This document shows, piece by piece, positions 1 through 7,766 of a DNA stretch of 55,119 nt; position 1 is the first letter of the stretch, and every line of letters begins with the position of its first letter. The stretch comes from BQJU01 sp964015035 (lineage in GTDB: Bacteria; Bacteroidota; Bacteroidia; Chitinophagales; Saprospiraceae): NCBI GenBank assembly GCA_964015035.1, contig CAXHCA010000028.1:1-55119 (forward strand), read 5' to 3'. Made by a program: the position numbers and the translations under genes. Under the pieces are notes generated by a model. The model was not told where the DNA came from. It saw nothing but the letters and a program-made list of their open reading frames with translations, and searched no databases.

Positions 1-2079
1 AGAAATATTATTCATGATACTGGCCGTTTCATTCATCTCTACCATAAAGGTAGACTCCCCAGAGGAGATGTTATCAGAAGCGCCAACCCGGGTAAAGACT
101 TTGTCGATCAATCCAATATTTGCGCTTTGGGCCGGCACAAAAGACCCCATTTGCGCCATTAGGCAGATCAGAGCCGTTTGCCGCAGCAAAGCCGATTTAC
201 CCGCCATATTTGGTCCGGTAATCATCAAGATTTGCTGAATTTCATTATCGAGGTAGACATTGTTTGGCACAAAATTTTCATCCAATGCCAACTGCTGTTC
301 AATGACTGGATGACGCCCTTCCTTAATGTCAATGACCAAGGAATCATCGATCATGGGACGGCAATAGTTATTTTTGTGCGCAATGCGAGCAAAAGACAAT
401 AAACAATCAATACGGGCGATGAGGCTGGCATTGTGTTGCACCGGTTGGATATAATCCACCAAAGTGAGTACCAACTGATCAAACAACATCGCTTCCAGTT
501 CCAAAATTTTCTCCTCTGCCCCCAGAATTTTGGATTCCAAGACTTTCAGCTCTTCGGTGATATAGCGTTCCCCATTGGTGAGCGTTTGCTTGCGGGTCCA
601 TTCGGGCGGGACGGTATCTTTGTATTTATTAGTGACCTCGAGGTAATAGCCAAAGACGGAGTTAAACCCGATCTTCAAACTCGTAATTCCAGTACGGGCG
701 GATTCTGTCCTTTGAATCTCCATCAACAGCTCCTTGCTATTGTTTAGGATACCTCGCAACTCATCCAGTTCCTCATGAAAACCATCGGCGATGACCCTAC
801 CCTTGCTCAAATTCACCGGAGGATCTTCCACCAGTTGTTGACCAATTTGCTCTCGTAAGGTTTTACACGGATTGAGTCGATCTCCAATTTTGATAAAATA
901 GTCATTCCCGGTTTTGCTCAATGTTTCCTTAATGGGATCGATGGCGTCCAATGCCCTTTTGAGTTGGACCACCTCTCTTGGATTAATCTTATTGAGGGAT
1001 ACTTTTGAAATCAACCGCTCCAAATCACCAATGAGGCGAATGTGTTTTTCAATTTCATTGCTCACCTCAGGATGGTCGAGAAAATAATTGACCATATCCA
1101 GGCGAGCATCGATTTCCGTTTTGTTTTTTAAAGGGAGTACGACCCACTTTTTCAACATGCGCGCCCCCATTGGAGAAACGGTATGATCCATAATTTTGAT
1201 AAGTGGCACCCCGGTTTCATGCGGAGTGTGGATCAATTCCAGGTTGCGAATGGTAAACCGGTCTAGCCAGACGTAGCGATCAGGGTGAATGCGACTGATA
1301 CCACTGATATGGCGAAGGTTTCTATTTTCTGTAGTTTCCAAATAGTGCAAGATGGCTCCGGCAGCAATTTGGCCCAACTCCATTTCCTCTACGCCGAATC
1401 CCTTGAGGTTTTGCACCTCGAAATGCTCAAGCAGTTTTTCCCGGGTATAATCGGGTGTAAAGACCCATTCATCCAGGTTGAAGGTGTAAAACTTATCGCC
1501 GAACTTTTGTTCAAATAGCTGCCGCTTGTCCTTGGAAAAAATGACTTCGGATGGAGAAAAACTTTGTAATAATTTGTCAATATACCCCAGTGTGCCTTCA
1601 CAAACCAAAAACTCGCCGGTGGAGATATCCAAAAAAGCCAGACCAGTCGCCTCCTTTTTTCCAAAATAAATGGATGCCAAAAAGTTATTAGATTTATGGT
1701 CCAGCAATTTATCATCGATGGCAATTCCGGGAGTCACAATTTCCGTCACTCCTCTTTTGACGATCTTTTTCTGGGGAGAAGGTTTTTCCAATTGCTCACA
1801 AATCGCTACCCGATAACCGGCTCTGACCAATCGGGGCAGGTATAAATCCATGGAATGGTGAGGAAAACCCGCCAGTTCTATATCGCTGCCGCCGTTATTG
1901 CGGCTGGTGAGAATGATGCCCAATACCTGAGAAGCAGTCACTGCATCCGGTCCAAATGTCTCATAAAAATCGCCTACTCGGAAAAGTAGAATGGCATCAG
2001 GATGTTTCGTTTTTACCCGAAAATACTGCTGCATCAAGGGGGTCACCTTCTTCGATTTCGTCTTTGTCTTTTTCGCCAA
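1..2079 (-). CDS. mutS: DNA mismatch repair protein MutS (C-terminus cut by window edge)
   Basis: MutS binds mismatched DNA as a dimer and uses ATP to start repair in the cytoplasm. The 693 codons present show the N-terminal mismatch-binding domain (the FYETF motif region soon after LFRVGDF, residues 34-44), the connector, lever and clamp domains, and the start of the ATPase domain with the Walker A motif TGPNMAGKS at about residues 621-629. The family is usually about 870 residues, so roughly the last 180 lie outside the window. The start is uncertain. A TTG at 2079 gives the lysine-rich beginning MAKKTKTK that is usual in Bacteroidota MutS; the first in-frame ATG is at 2034, 15 codons later. 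The next gene upstream, DUF3052, is on the same strand, 84 bp away, with a repeat remnant between them. Confidence 0.97.
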   Translation of the reverse strand, partial: MAKKTKTKSKKVTPLMQQYFRVKTKHPDAILLFRVGDFYETFGPDAVTASQVLGIILTSRNNGGSDIELAGFPHHSMDLYLPRLVRAGYRVAICEQLEKPSPQKKIVKRGVTEIVTPGIAIDDKLLDHKSNNFLASIYFGKKEATGLAFLDISTGEFLVCEGTLGYIDKLLQSFSPSEVIFSKDKRQLFEQKFGDKFYTFNLDEWVFTPDYTREKLLEHFEVQNLKGFGVEEMELGQIAAGAILHYLETTENRNLRHISGISRIHPDRYVWLDRFTIRNLELIHTPHETGVPLIKIMDHTVSPMGARMLKKWVVLPLKNKTEIDARLDMVNYFLDHPEVSNEIEKHIRLIGDLERLISKVSLNKINPREVVQLKRALDAIDPIKETLSKTGNDYFIKIGDRLNPCKTLREQIGQQLVEDPPVNLSKGRVIADGFHEELDELRGILNNSKELLMEIQRTESARTGITSLKIGFNSVFGYYLEVTNKYKDTVPPEWTRKQTLTNGERYITEELKVLESKILGAEEKILELEAMLFDQLVLTLVDYIQPVQHNASLIARIDCLLSFARIAHKNNYCRPMIDDSLVIDIKEGRHPVIEQQLALDENFVPNNVYLDNEIQQILMITGPNMAGKSALLRQTALICLMAQMGSFVPAQSANIGLIDKVFTRVGASDNISSGESTFMVEMNETASIMNNIS

Positions 2080-2142
2080 AATGATCTGGATTTTAGTCAG
2101 CCATAAAGATAAAAGAATTCCCCAATCAGTAAAAAAATGGGG

Positions 2143-2167
2143 CTTAGTGCTTGTTTGGAGCACTTAG
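2143..2167. repeat. Collapsed 25-bp remnant of the palindromic repeat family
   Basis: This short stretch joins a left terminus of the dispersed element (CTTAGTGCTTGTTTGGAG) directly to a right terminus (CACTTAG). The whole interior seen in the longer copies is missing, and the CTTAG pentamer remains on both sides. Its last bases overlap the DUF3052 gene: the TTA at 2164-2166 is that gene's TAA stop read on the minus strand. It can fold as a small stem (CTTAGTGC against GCACTTAG, one mismatch). It could be an internal deletion product or a minimal insertion; chance is unlikely given the match to both ends of the long copies. Confidence 0.7.
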
Positions 2168-2571
2168 CGGTTTTCTTTGCGCCAGACCAATTTCAAACCT
2201 GACCATTTCTCGTCGACTGCACAAACTTTGACATCCACCAACCCCAGAGAAAGGGCCATATCCCGAATGGTGTCTTCGGTGACATCCGTGGGTATCTTTG
2301 CACTTTTTTTATACCAGGAGACCCAGATCATACCCTTTTTCTTGATGGCGTGCATCTGAACGGGCAATTGCCGCTCCAACATTGCCGCTGTTTTGACAAA
2401 GAGATGGATAAAATCAAAATCTACCCCACCCTCCTGATGAACGGTGACACCTTCTGGAAAGGGGCCCAATAATTGAAAATAATTCTTAGGAATATCAATC
2501 AATCTAATCTGAAAATCAGGCTTGATGCCTAGTTTTTTCACCAATGGTGTCCCAGAATAACCGCTACTCAT
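2164..2571 (-). CDS. DUF3052 family protein
   Basis: The 135-residue protein opens with SGYSGTPLVKKLGIK, the typical start of DUF3052 proteins, which are small cytoplasmic proteins of unknown function. A conserved-looking WVSWYKKSAKIPTDVTE segment and a WSGLKLVWRK end fit the family. No signal peptide or membrane segment is visible. The ATG at 2571 is the only sensible start. It is followed 84 bp later by mutS on the same strand, but a shared function is not implied. Its TAA stop lies inside the border of a palindromic repeat remnant, so the exact C-terminus may have been set by that insertion. Family assignment rests on recognising the N-terminal motif. Confidence 0.8.
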   Translation of the reverse strand: MSSGYSGTPLVKKLGIKPDFQIRLIDIPKNYFQLLGPFPEGVTVHQEGGVDFDFIHLFVKTAAMLERQLPVQMHAIKKKGMIWVSWYKKSAKIPTDVTEDTIRDMALSLGLVDVKVCAVDEKWSGLKLVWRKENR

Positions 2572-2740
2572 TATATATTGAAACTTTAAAAAATAAAAAT
2601 AGAGAGATCATCGACCGAAGGAAAGTCTTGAAATTTCCAGTATACGCAAAGGAATTACATGCTTTCTCCTAAAAATAGTAAAATATTGAGCATTTTTGAC
2701 CAAATGATTACGAAACTTAGGGTTAATAAAGGAAGTCATA

Positions 2741-2772
2741 TTTGATATTTATCAAACTTGCGCTTATTTTTG
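2741..2772 (+). promoter_or_regulatory. Bacteroidota-type promoter for the ferredoxin gene
   Basis: A TTTG at 2741-2744 lies 20 nt before TATTTTTG at 2765-2772. This exactly matches the -33/-7 consensus of the primary sigma factor of Bacteroidota (TTTG, 19-21 nt, TAnnTTTG). Transcription would start near 2779, about 60 nt before the ferredoxin ATG. Confidence 0.65.
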
Positions 2773-2838
2773 CGGTCTTAAAATAAAAGATGAACTCTTA
2801 CGCCCCCCAAGGGGTTTACAAAATAAAAAAGTGTTGCT

Positions 2839-3186
2839 ATGGCAATCATGATAACCGACGAGTGTATAAACTGTGGAGCTTGTGAGCCGGAATGCCCCAA
2901 CAATGCCATCTATGAAGGTGGTGTGGAATGGTCAATTTCGGACGGTACTGCGGTTAGTGGCACCTACCTGTTGGAAGATGGGAAGGAAGTGGATGTGGAT
3001 GCAGAACTAGCACCGGTTGAAGAAGATTTTTACTACATCGCCCCTGATAAATGTACCGAGTGTGTGGGCTTCCACGAGGAACCTCAATGTGCAGCGGTTT
3101 GCCCCGTAGACTGCTGTGTTCCCGATCCGGAACGCGAAGAAAGCGAGGAAGTGCTATTGGCCCGAAAAGCCCGCCTTCATTTATAG
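2839..3186 (+). CDS. Dicluster 2[4Fe-4S] ferredoxin, Alvin-like spacing
   Basis: This 115-residue electron carrier has two [4Fe-4S] motifs. The first is regular: Cys9, Cys12, Cys15 and Cys19 followed by Pro. The second is Cys72, Cys75, Cys84 and Cys88 followed by Pro, with eight residues between the second and third ligands, as in the Allochromatium-type (Alvin) ferredoxins. Cys92 and Cys93 follow. An acidic insert of about 45 residues separates the two motifs, making the protein longer than the classic form of about 80 residues; I recall this longer form from other Bacteroidota. It has its own promoter and is convergent with the downstream barrel gene, overlapping it by 6 bp at the 3' ends. 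The redox partner is not evident from the neighbours. Confidence 0.93.
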   Translation: MAIMITDECINCGACEPECPNNAIYEGGVEWSISDGTAVSGTYLLEDGKEVDVDAELAPVEEDFYYIAPDKCTECVGFHEEPQCAAVCPVDCCVPDPEREESEEVLLARKARLHL

Positions 3187-4548
3187 GCGATACAAAAGGG
3201 ACAAATAGCCCTGTCCTAATCCTTTTTTAATTTCTTTATCCTTAAGAAGTCCAATGAGATTGCGCCGGTAGGCAACGCCCAAATCCAGGCGGGGTGTTAA
3301 CTTGTACTGGACCCCGCCTGCCAAGGCTAATTGCCACTGATTCAGAGGAGTCGGCGAAAAATCAGAAGAGGTCGACCTTAGGGCACTATTATTTTGAAAA
3401 TAGATAAGTCCAGGATCATTTGCATCCTGACCTTGGCCTGCGACCGTGTTGAATTCATCCAATGTAGCTGCCGCATCACCAGATGCCTGCAACAAATACC
3501 CAACATTCCCGCCTGCAAATACCGACCACCGATCGCCGAATTGCTTGCTGATGCGCACAGGAAGGTTGAGGTAATAGGTCCGGGCATTGAAGGCCAATTT
3601 AGAAACCTGCCCACTGCTATTAGTAATTGGAAAGGACTCAATATCTGAGTTGGTTGTATCCAATCCCAATTGACCTGCATTATCTGAAAGGTAGCGGAAT
3701 GAGTACAGTTCTCCATTGTAAGCATACAACTCCACCGGGCGTTTTTCCCAGGAGATGCCTAATCCAGCGTGGAGCTGCCAACCTTTTTTTCCCAAGTGAA
3801 AGTTGTTCAATACATTCAACCCTGTTCCAGCAAAAAAACCCACATCTTGATTAGCCAAAGCCATGAATTCTAACGACCAATGCATCCGAGGGTTTCTTTT
3901 GGGAGCAATTGGAGGCATGATCAATAAAGGTTCCTCCTTTTGATCAACTGTAGGATTAAGACCTGCAAGAAAGGCAACCGGTATAGAGGGATGCTCCCCC
4001 AATGCAGCCTCTGAAGTGACTTCTTTTTGATAAGAACCTAAACTAGGAATGAGTTCATCTACGGTCTCTATCAAATTCCTTTCTTTCTGTGCCCCAGTTA
4101 TAACCTGTTGTGCAGCAGGTGAATTCAAAAATTGTTCTTGCGCTATTGCTGTTGCTCTTTTTGCCTTCACAATTGTAGGAGCGTTAACCGTGGTAGCCTT
4201 AACCTTGACTTCTTCTTGTAGCTGATCCGCCAAAGGATGTTCTCTTTCTTGTGGCACACTAGCTGGCGACACCACCACATTTGCAATAGCTGGATTTTCC
4301 TCCCCGTGCAATTTAATAGGCAAATATCCCAAATCGATAGTTTCCGGTCCTGCCTTAAAATTGACCCACAGTAAGCCAGAAGATACCACGGCCATTGACA
4401 GGAACAAGAACAGGAGTAAAAAGCGCCTTCTCAATGACCGCTCCTGCTGCAGGTCTGTTGGCATCTGCTCCTCCAACAGTTTCCGCATTTCCCCCCAGGC
4501 GAAATCAACGAATTGATCGTCTGGTTCCAATTTCTGCTTATCCGGCAT
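3181..4548 (-). CDS. Membrane-anchored protein with C-terminal beta-barrel domain, partner of the ECF sigma factor
   Basis: The 455-residue product has three parts. Residues 1-45 are charged and probably cytoplasmic. Residues about 46-65 form one strong hydrophobic segment (FLLLFLFLSMAVVSSGLLW). After a linker of about 150 residues, residues 220-455 have the alternating pattern of a small outer-membrane beta-barrel (PorT/OmpA-like fold), with repeated motifs such as LHAGLGISWEKRP, YYLNLPVRI and LDLGVAYRR and a terminal aromatic-Arg-Leu strand. Its start overlaps the sigma factor gene by 11 bp, so the two are translationally coupled. By position it is the likely anti-sigma partner, but no canonical anti-sigma motif is visible. 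An inner-membrane anchor joined to an outer-membrane-type barrel is odd; the barrel might instead be a soluble periplasmic sheet. Confidence 0.75.
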   Translation of the reverse strand: MPDKQKLEPDDQFVDFAWGEMRKLLEEQMPTDLQQERSLRRRFLLLFLFLSMAVVSSGLLWVNFKAGPETIDLGYLPIKLHGEENPAIANVVVSPASVPQEREHPLADQLQEEVKVKATTVNAPTIVKAKRATAIAQEQFLNSPAAQQVITGAQKERNLIETVDELIPSLGSYQKEVTSEAALGEHPSIPVAFLAGLNPTVDQKEEPLLIMPPIAPKRNPRMHWSLEFMALANQDVGFFAGTGLNVLNNFHLGKKGWQLHAGLGISWEKRPVELYAYNGELYSFRYLSDNAGQLGLDTTNSDIESFPITNSSGQVSKLAFNARTYYLNLPVRISKQFGDRWSVFAGGNVGYLLQASGDAAATLDEFNTVAGQGQDANDPGLIYFQNNSALRSTSSDFSPTPLNQWQLALAGGVQYKLTPRLDLGVAYRRNLIGLLKDKEIKKGLGQGYLSLLYRL

Positions 4549-5098
4549 AATGCTTCGAATTATAATAGGAATCTAATAATTGCTTTAACTTTTTACGGGC
4601 GTTGGCCAAATGCCATTTCGACGTCCCGACACTAATATTGACCCGCTCCGCAATTTCTACATGCGTATACCCTTCTACGGCATACAGCCAGAAAACTTCC
4701 TTGGAAGCTGGTGGTAATTTTTCAACCAGGCTAAGAATATCTTCAAAATACAATTTGCTCAGCGCGTCAGATCGAACGGGTGCATCGCGGTCTTCGATAT
4801 CCAAAAAATAAACCGGCTCCTTTTTACGTCTAAAATGGTCGGACAAGGCGTGAAAAATCAATCGCCGCACCCAGCCCTCCAAAGAGCCTTTAAAAGAGAA
4901 GGTATCCAGCTTCTGAAAAACCCGCAGGAACCCCGTATTGACAATTTCCATAGCCAATTCCCGATCTTGGGTATACCGCATTACCATCCGCAACATGGCC
5001 GGAAAGAACTTCCGATAGAAAAGTTCCTGGCCATATCGGTCATTGGCGACACAGCGTTCGACGAGTTCCTGTTCTGAATACTGCTCTTTACGGAGCAT
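4538..5098 (-). CDS. ECF-type RNA polymerase sigma factor
   Basis: A 186-residue sigma-70 family factor of the extracytoplasmic-function group, which directs RNA polymerase to a small regulon. Region 2 spans about residues 20-95 (FYRKFFPAMLRMVMRY, then FSFKGSLEGWVRRLIFHALSDHFRRKK). Region 4 spans about 125-175, with a helix-turn-helix around EGYTHVEIAERVNISVGTSKWHLANARKKL. There is no sigma-1.1 domain. It lies 29 bp downstream of an outer-membrane barrel gene and overlaps the next gene by 11 bp, forming a three-gene operon. The regulon and signal cannot be told from the sequence. Confidence 0.93.
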   Translation of the reverse strand: MLRKEQYSEQELVERCVANDRYGQELFYRKFFPAMLRMVMRYTQDRELAMEIVNTGFLRVFQKLDTFSFKGSLEGWVRRLIFHALSDHFRRKKEPVYFLDIEDRDAPVRSDALSKLYFEDILSLVEKLPPASKEVFWLYAVEGYTHVEIAERVNISVGTSKWHLANARKKLKQLLDSYYNSKHYAG

Positions 5099-5127
5099 AT
5101 TGGTATTTTGATTTAAAAACCTCTATT

Positions 5128-5907
5128 CTAAAATATCAACCCAAAACGGATGGTTAGCCGCTTATACAGAATATCTCTTTCTTCGATATCTCCATTATCT
5201 TCAAAGCGCCTTTCAAAAAACGCCTTTTGAAATTTGTATCCAATGTCCACCACCATATTGGTCGATTGTGCAGCGCCAAGACGCAAGCCGATCGCCGGAT
5301 GGAACAACAAACCTCCTTTGGCTTTAGCTAATTCCTGATTTTTATCCTTAAACGCAAAGCCATAGCCTACCGAGGCCGCATAATATGGAGATATGTTTTT
5401 CTTTAGAAAATAACCCCTCGCTTCCGCAAAAAGTGGATAAATGGTCTCTCCGCCTTCCAGGGAATATATATCGACACCTGTGCCCAGCCCCAGGCCTAGA
5501 AGTCGATTAAACTGAAAACCGGTTATATTCAACAAGCCAATGCCGATGTACACTTCGTTATCCGTTTTACCCCCATAAGAGGTAAAATAGGTGACATTGT
5601 ACCAGCCGTGTTCTTCAAACTCATAGGGCCGAGTAGTCCTTTTTACACGGCCTTCTTCATCTCGTTCTATTACGGGCCCGGTCACACTCTGCACAACCTT
5701 CCGAATTTCTTCGTCCTGGAATTCGACTTGCTCCCCATTACTCATCTCAAAGACGATCTTCTCCCCTCGGTTGTATTCAATCACCTTACCCTTGAGCAGA
5801 CTACCATCTTGCAGGTACAGATAATCCTGGCGCTGCAATTCCTGGGCAAAGAGTCCGGAACAAAACAGCCAAAAGGCAATGGTCAAAAAGTACTTTGTTT
5901 GATTCAT
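5128..5907 (-). CDS. Secreted outer-membrane beta-barrel protein with N-terminal LSm/SH3-like strand region
   Basis: The 259-residue protein starts with a clear Sec signal peptide (MNQTKYFLTIAFWLFCSGLFAQ, cleavage after AQ). The reading frame stays open further upstream, but the ATG at 5907 is chosen because it places the signal peptide at the N-terminus. Residues about 28-75 (LQDGSLLKGKVIEY, then GEQVEFQDEEIRKV) resemble the small beta region that often precedes barrels in Bacteroidota. The remainder has alternating amphipathic strands ending in LYKRLTIRFGLIF, the terminal-Phe pattern of outer-membrane barrels. It is the first gene of the operon with the ECF sigma factor. Function is unknown; a role as envelope sensor or target of that sigma factor is inference. 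Confidence 0.78.
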   Translation of the reverse strand: MNQTKYFLTIAFWLFCSGLFAQELQRQDYLYLQDGSLLKGKVIEYNRGEKIVFEMSNGEQVEFQDEEIRKVVQSVTGPVIERDEEGRVKRTTRPYEFEEHGWYNVTYFTSYGGKTDNEVYIGIGLLNITGFQFNRLLGLGLGTGVDIYSLEGGETIYPLFAEARGYFLKKNISPYYAASVGYGFAFKDKNQELAKAKGGLLFHPAIGLRLGAAQSTNMVVDIGYKFQKAFFERRFEDNGDIEERDILYKRLTIRFGLIF

Positions 5908-5966
5908 ATTGCGCGTAATTATTGTTTTTGAAAGGATGATCGGCCACTTACCTGCCGACTTTCTTT

Positions 5967-5997
5967 CAAATTTAGGGATAACTGCCGCGCAAGACAA
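5967..5997 (-). promoter_or_regulatory. Candidate primary-sigma promoter for the barrel/ECF-sigma operon
   Basis: Read on the minus strand, TTG (5997-5995) precedes TAAATTTG (5974-5967) by 20 nt, matching the TTG/TAnnTTTG consensus. The predicted start near 5960 leaves a leader of about 50 nt before the ATG at 5907. Repeat copy 6050-6224 begins about 50 bp upstream of it. Confidence 0.5.
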
Positions 5998-6049
5998 TTT
6001 TCCCTCTATTATTTTTCTGTAATTGGTAACTTGCACCCAATCTTTCATC

Positions 6050-6224
6050 CTTAAAGCATGTTTGGAGGTCGGATTTACTGGCGAAAAGCATCATTTTTTT
6101 GATAAAACAAGGCGTTTTTTGAAATGCATCTCGGCTGAGCCGCGACGGATAAGAAAAAGAACGATGTGCCATCAAAAAAGTGTTGTCTTGCAGCTCAAAG
6201 TTTGACCTCCAAACAAGTTCTTAC
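6050..6224. repeat. Palindromic repeat element, degenerate copy
   Basis: The left end (CTTAAAGCATGTTTGGAGGTC, from 6050) and the right end (GACCTCCAAACAAGTTCTTAC, to 6224) form imperfect terminal inverted repeats with a 13-bp run of near-identity ending in GTTTGGAGGTC. The centre holds a degenerate form of the family core (ATCTCGGCTGAGCCGCGACGG at about 6128-6148). It is about 175 bp, like the intact copies. It fills most of the 369-bp gap between two divergent genes (5907 and 6277), so unlike the other copies it sits between two 5' ends. The rest of its interior has diverged from the other copies. Confidence 0.7.
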
Positions 6225-6276
6225 AGTTTACAAGACGGCCCTCTTTCTCAAAAGGGTTTGGTGGGTCATCAAAAAA

Positions 6277-7698
6277 ATGTTTATGAATTACCTCAAACCA
6301 ATTTTTTCGTTACTCGGCGTATGGCTGGTCAGCGTAGGGCTTGTGGCCCAATTGCAGATCAATGTCAACGCCATACCTGCCTCCACTCCAGAGAATGCCT
6401 CGATCTACGTAGCCGGAACCTTTAACAATTGGAATGCCGGAAATAGTAACTACATCCTCAGTGATAATGGGAATGGCACCTATCAGATTACCGTAAACCC
6501 TCCGCTGGGTGAAGTGAAATTTAAATTCACCCGTGGCAATTGGGATGCCGTTGAAGGCAATGCGAGTGGAGGCTACCAGCCTGATCATGTGGTTCAATAC
6601 ACGGGGACAGCCCAGACCGTCACTGTGCCTATACTAAGCTGGGAAGACCTCGGTACCGGCGGTGGGGGTAGCAGTGGTGGCGTGGTGGTCTTTAGTGACA
6701 ATTTTTATATGCCCCAGTTACAGCGCAATCGTCGGATTTGGGTATACCTTCCACCGGATTATGCCAACTCTAATCAGAGATATCCGGTATTGTATATGCA
6801 CGATGGTCAAAACTTGTTTGATCCGGCGCTTAGCTTTTCGGGTGAATGGATGGTGGATGAAGCGTTAAACGCCTTATTTGCTCAAGGGGATGATGGCGCC
6901 ATTGTGGTCGGTATCGACAATGGTGGTGGAGAGCGCATCAATGAATATACGCCGTGGCCCAACCCCACCTATGGCGGCGGTGACGGGGATGCTTACATTG
7001 ATTTTATTGTGGAAACATTGAAACCAGCTATCGATGAGACCTACCGTACCCTGCCCGACCGGGAAAATACCGGCATTATGGGGTCTTCTCTGGGTGGTTT
7101 GGTTTCCATGTATGGCGCTATTGAACACCAAGATATTTTCAGTAAAGCGGGCATCTTTTCCCCTTCCTTTTGGTTTTCAGAAAATGCTTATACCCACGTC
7201 AGTAATGTAGGGAAACAGGCAAATATGCGCATCTATTTGATGGCCGGAGAACAAGAATCGGAAAGTATGGTTCCAGACTTGATGGCCATGTATAATACCC
7301 TGGTCAATGCTGGGTTTTCAGAAGATGAAATCCTTCTGCTCACTCATCCAGATGGGCAACACGCCGAATGGTACTGGGCTAGAGAATTTCCAGCGGCTTA
7401 CGAATGGTTGTTTGCCAATACTCCTACTGAAACAATTGAGCCTACTTTTGATAACTTTCAGTTAAACCTGGCGCCCAATCCCGTGGATAGTATGCTGTAT
7501 CTGAGCACTACCGATTCTTTCCCATTTGGAGATATTCGCATTGTCATCTATAGTGTTGATGGACGCAGAGTGACTCCGCCGATGCTGGTAGAGGGTAACC
7601 AGATGGATGTTTCTTTTTTGCAGGAAGGTATTTATGTATTTAAGGTATTCGCAGGAGAACAGATTTGGGGCAGTCAGAAAATTGTAATTAGGCATTAG
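6277..7698 (+). CDS. Secreted esterase (esterase D / Fes-like alpha/beta hydrolase) with T9SS sorting domain
   Basis: This 473-residue protein has four parts: a signal peptide (ends VGLVAQ), an N-terminal beta-sandwich of the glycogen-binding/CBM48 type (IYVAGTFNNWN, then KFKFTRGNWDAVEGN), an alpha/beta hydrolase of the putative esterase family (PF00756-like), and a C-terminal type-A T9SS sorting domain (NLAPNPVDSMLYLS to the end). The nucleophile motif GSSLGG puts the catalytic Ser at about residue 271; HDGQNLFD and HPDGQHAEWYW (likely catalytic His) fit the family. It probably cleaves esters of sugars or siderophores outside the cell; the exact substrate is unknown. ATGs at 6277 and 6283 are both possible starts. 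A glycine-rich linker (TGGGGSSGG) separates the first two domains. Confidence 0.88.
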   Translation: MFMNYLKPIFSLLGVWLVSVGLVAQLQINVNAIPASTPENASIYVAGTFNNWNAGNSNYILSDNGNGTYQITVNPPLGEVKFKFTRGNWDAVEGNASGGYQPDHVVQYTGTAQTVTVPILSWEDLGTGGGGSSGGVVVFSDNFYMPQLQRNRRIWVYLPPDYANSNQRYPVLYMHDGQNLFDPALSFSGEWMVDEALNALFAQGDDGAIVVGIDNGGGERINEYTPWPNPTYGGGDGDAYIDFIVETLKPAIDETYRTLPDRENTGIMGSSLGGLVSMYGAIEHQDIFSKAGIFSPSFWFSENAYTHVSNVGKQANMRIYLMAGEQESESMVPDLMAMYNTLVNAGFSEDEILLLTHPDGQHAEWYWAREFPAAYEWLFANTPTETIEPTFDNFQLNLAPNPVDSMLYLSTTDSFPFGDIRIVIYSVDGRRVTPPMLVEGNQMDVSFLQEGIYVFKVFAGEQIWGSQKIVIRH

Positions 7699-7703
7699 TA
7701 AAA

Positions 7704-7739
7704 AAAATCCTCTCAGAACATTGTGTCTGAGAGGATTTT
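7704..7739. terminator. Bidirectional terminator between esterase and dnaK
   Basis: A 14-bp stem (AAAATCCTCTCAGA pairing with TCTGAGAGGATTTT) with an 8-nt loop lies just after the esterase stop and before the dnaK stop. A run of A on the left and TTTTA on the right give U-rich tails in both directions, so it can serve both convergent genes. Confidence 0.85.
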
Positions 7740-7766
7740 ATCTATAGTTATATTCGAGACGACAGC

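Noticed and set aside
2120..2142. CCCCA/TGGGG pair as terminator of the DUF3052 gene
   Set aside because: The stem is only 5 bp with a long A-rich loop and no proper T-run; too weak to call.
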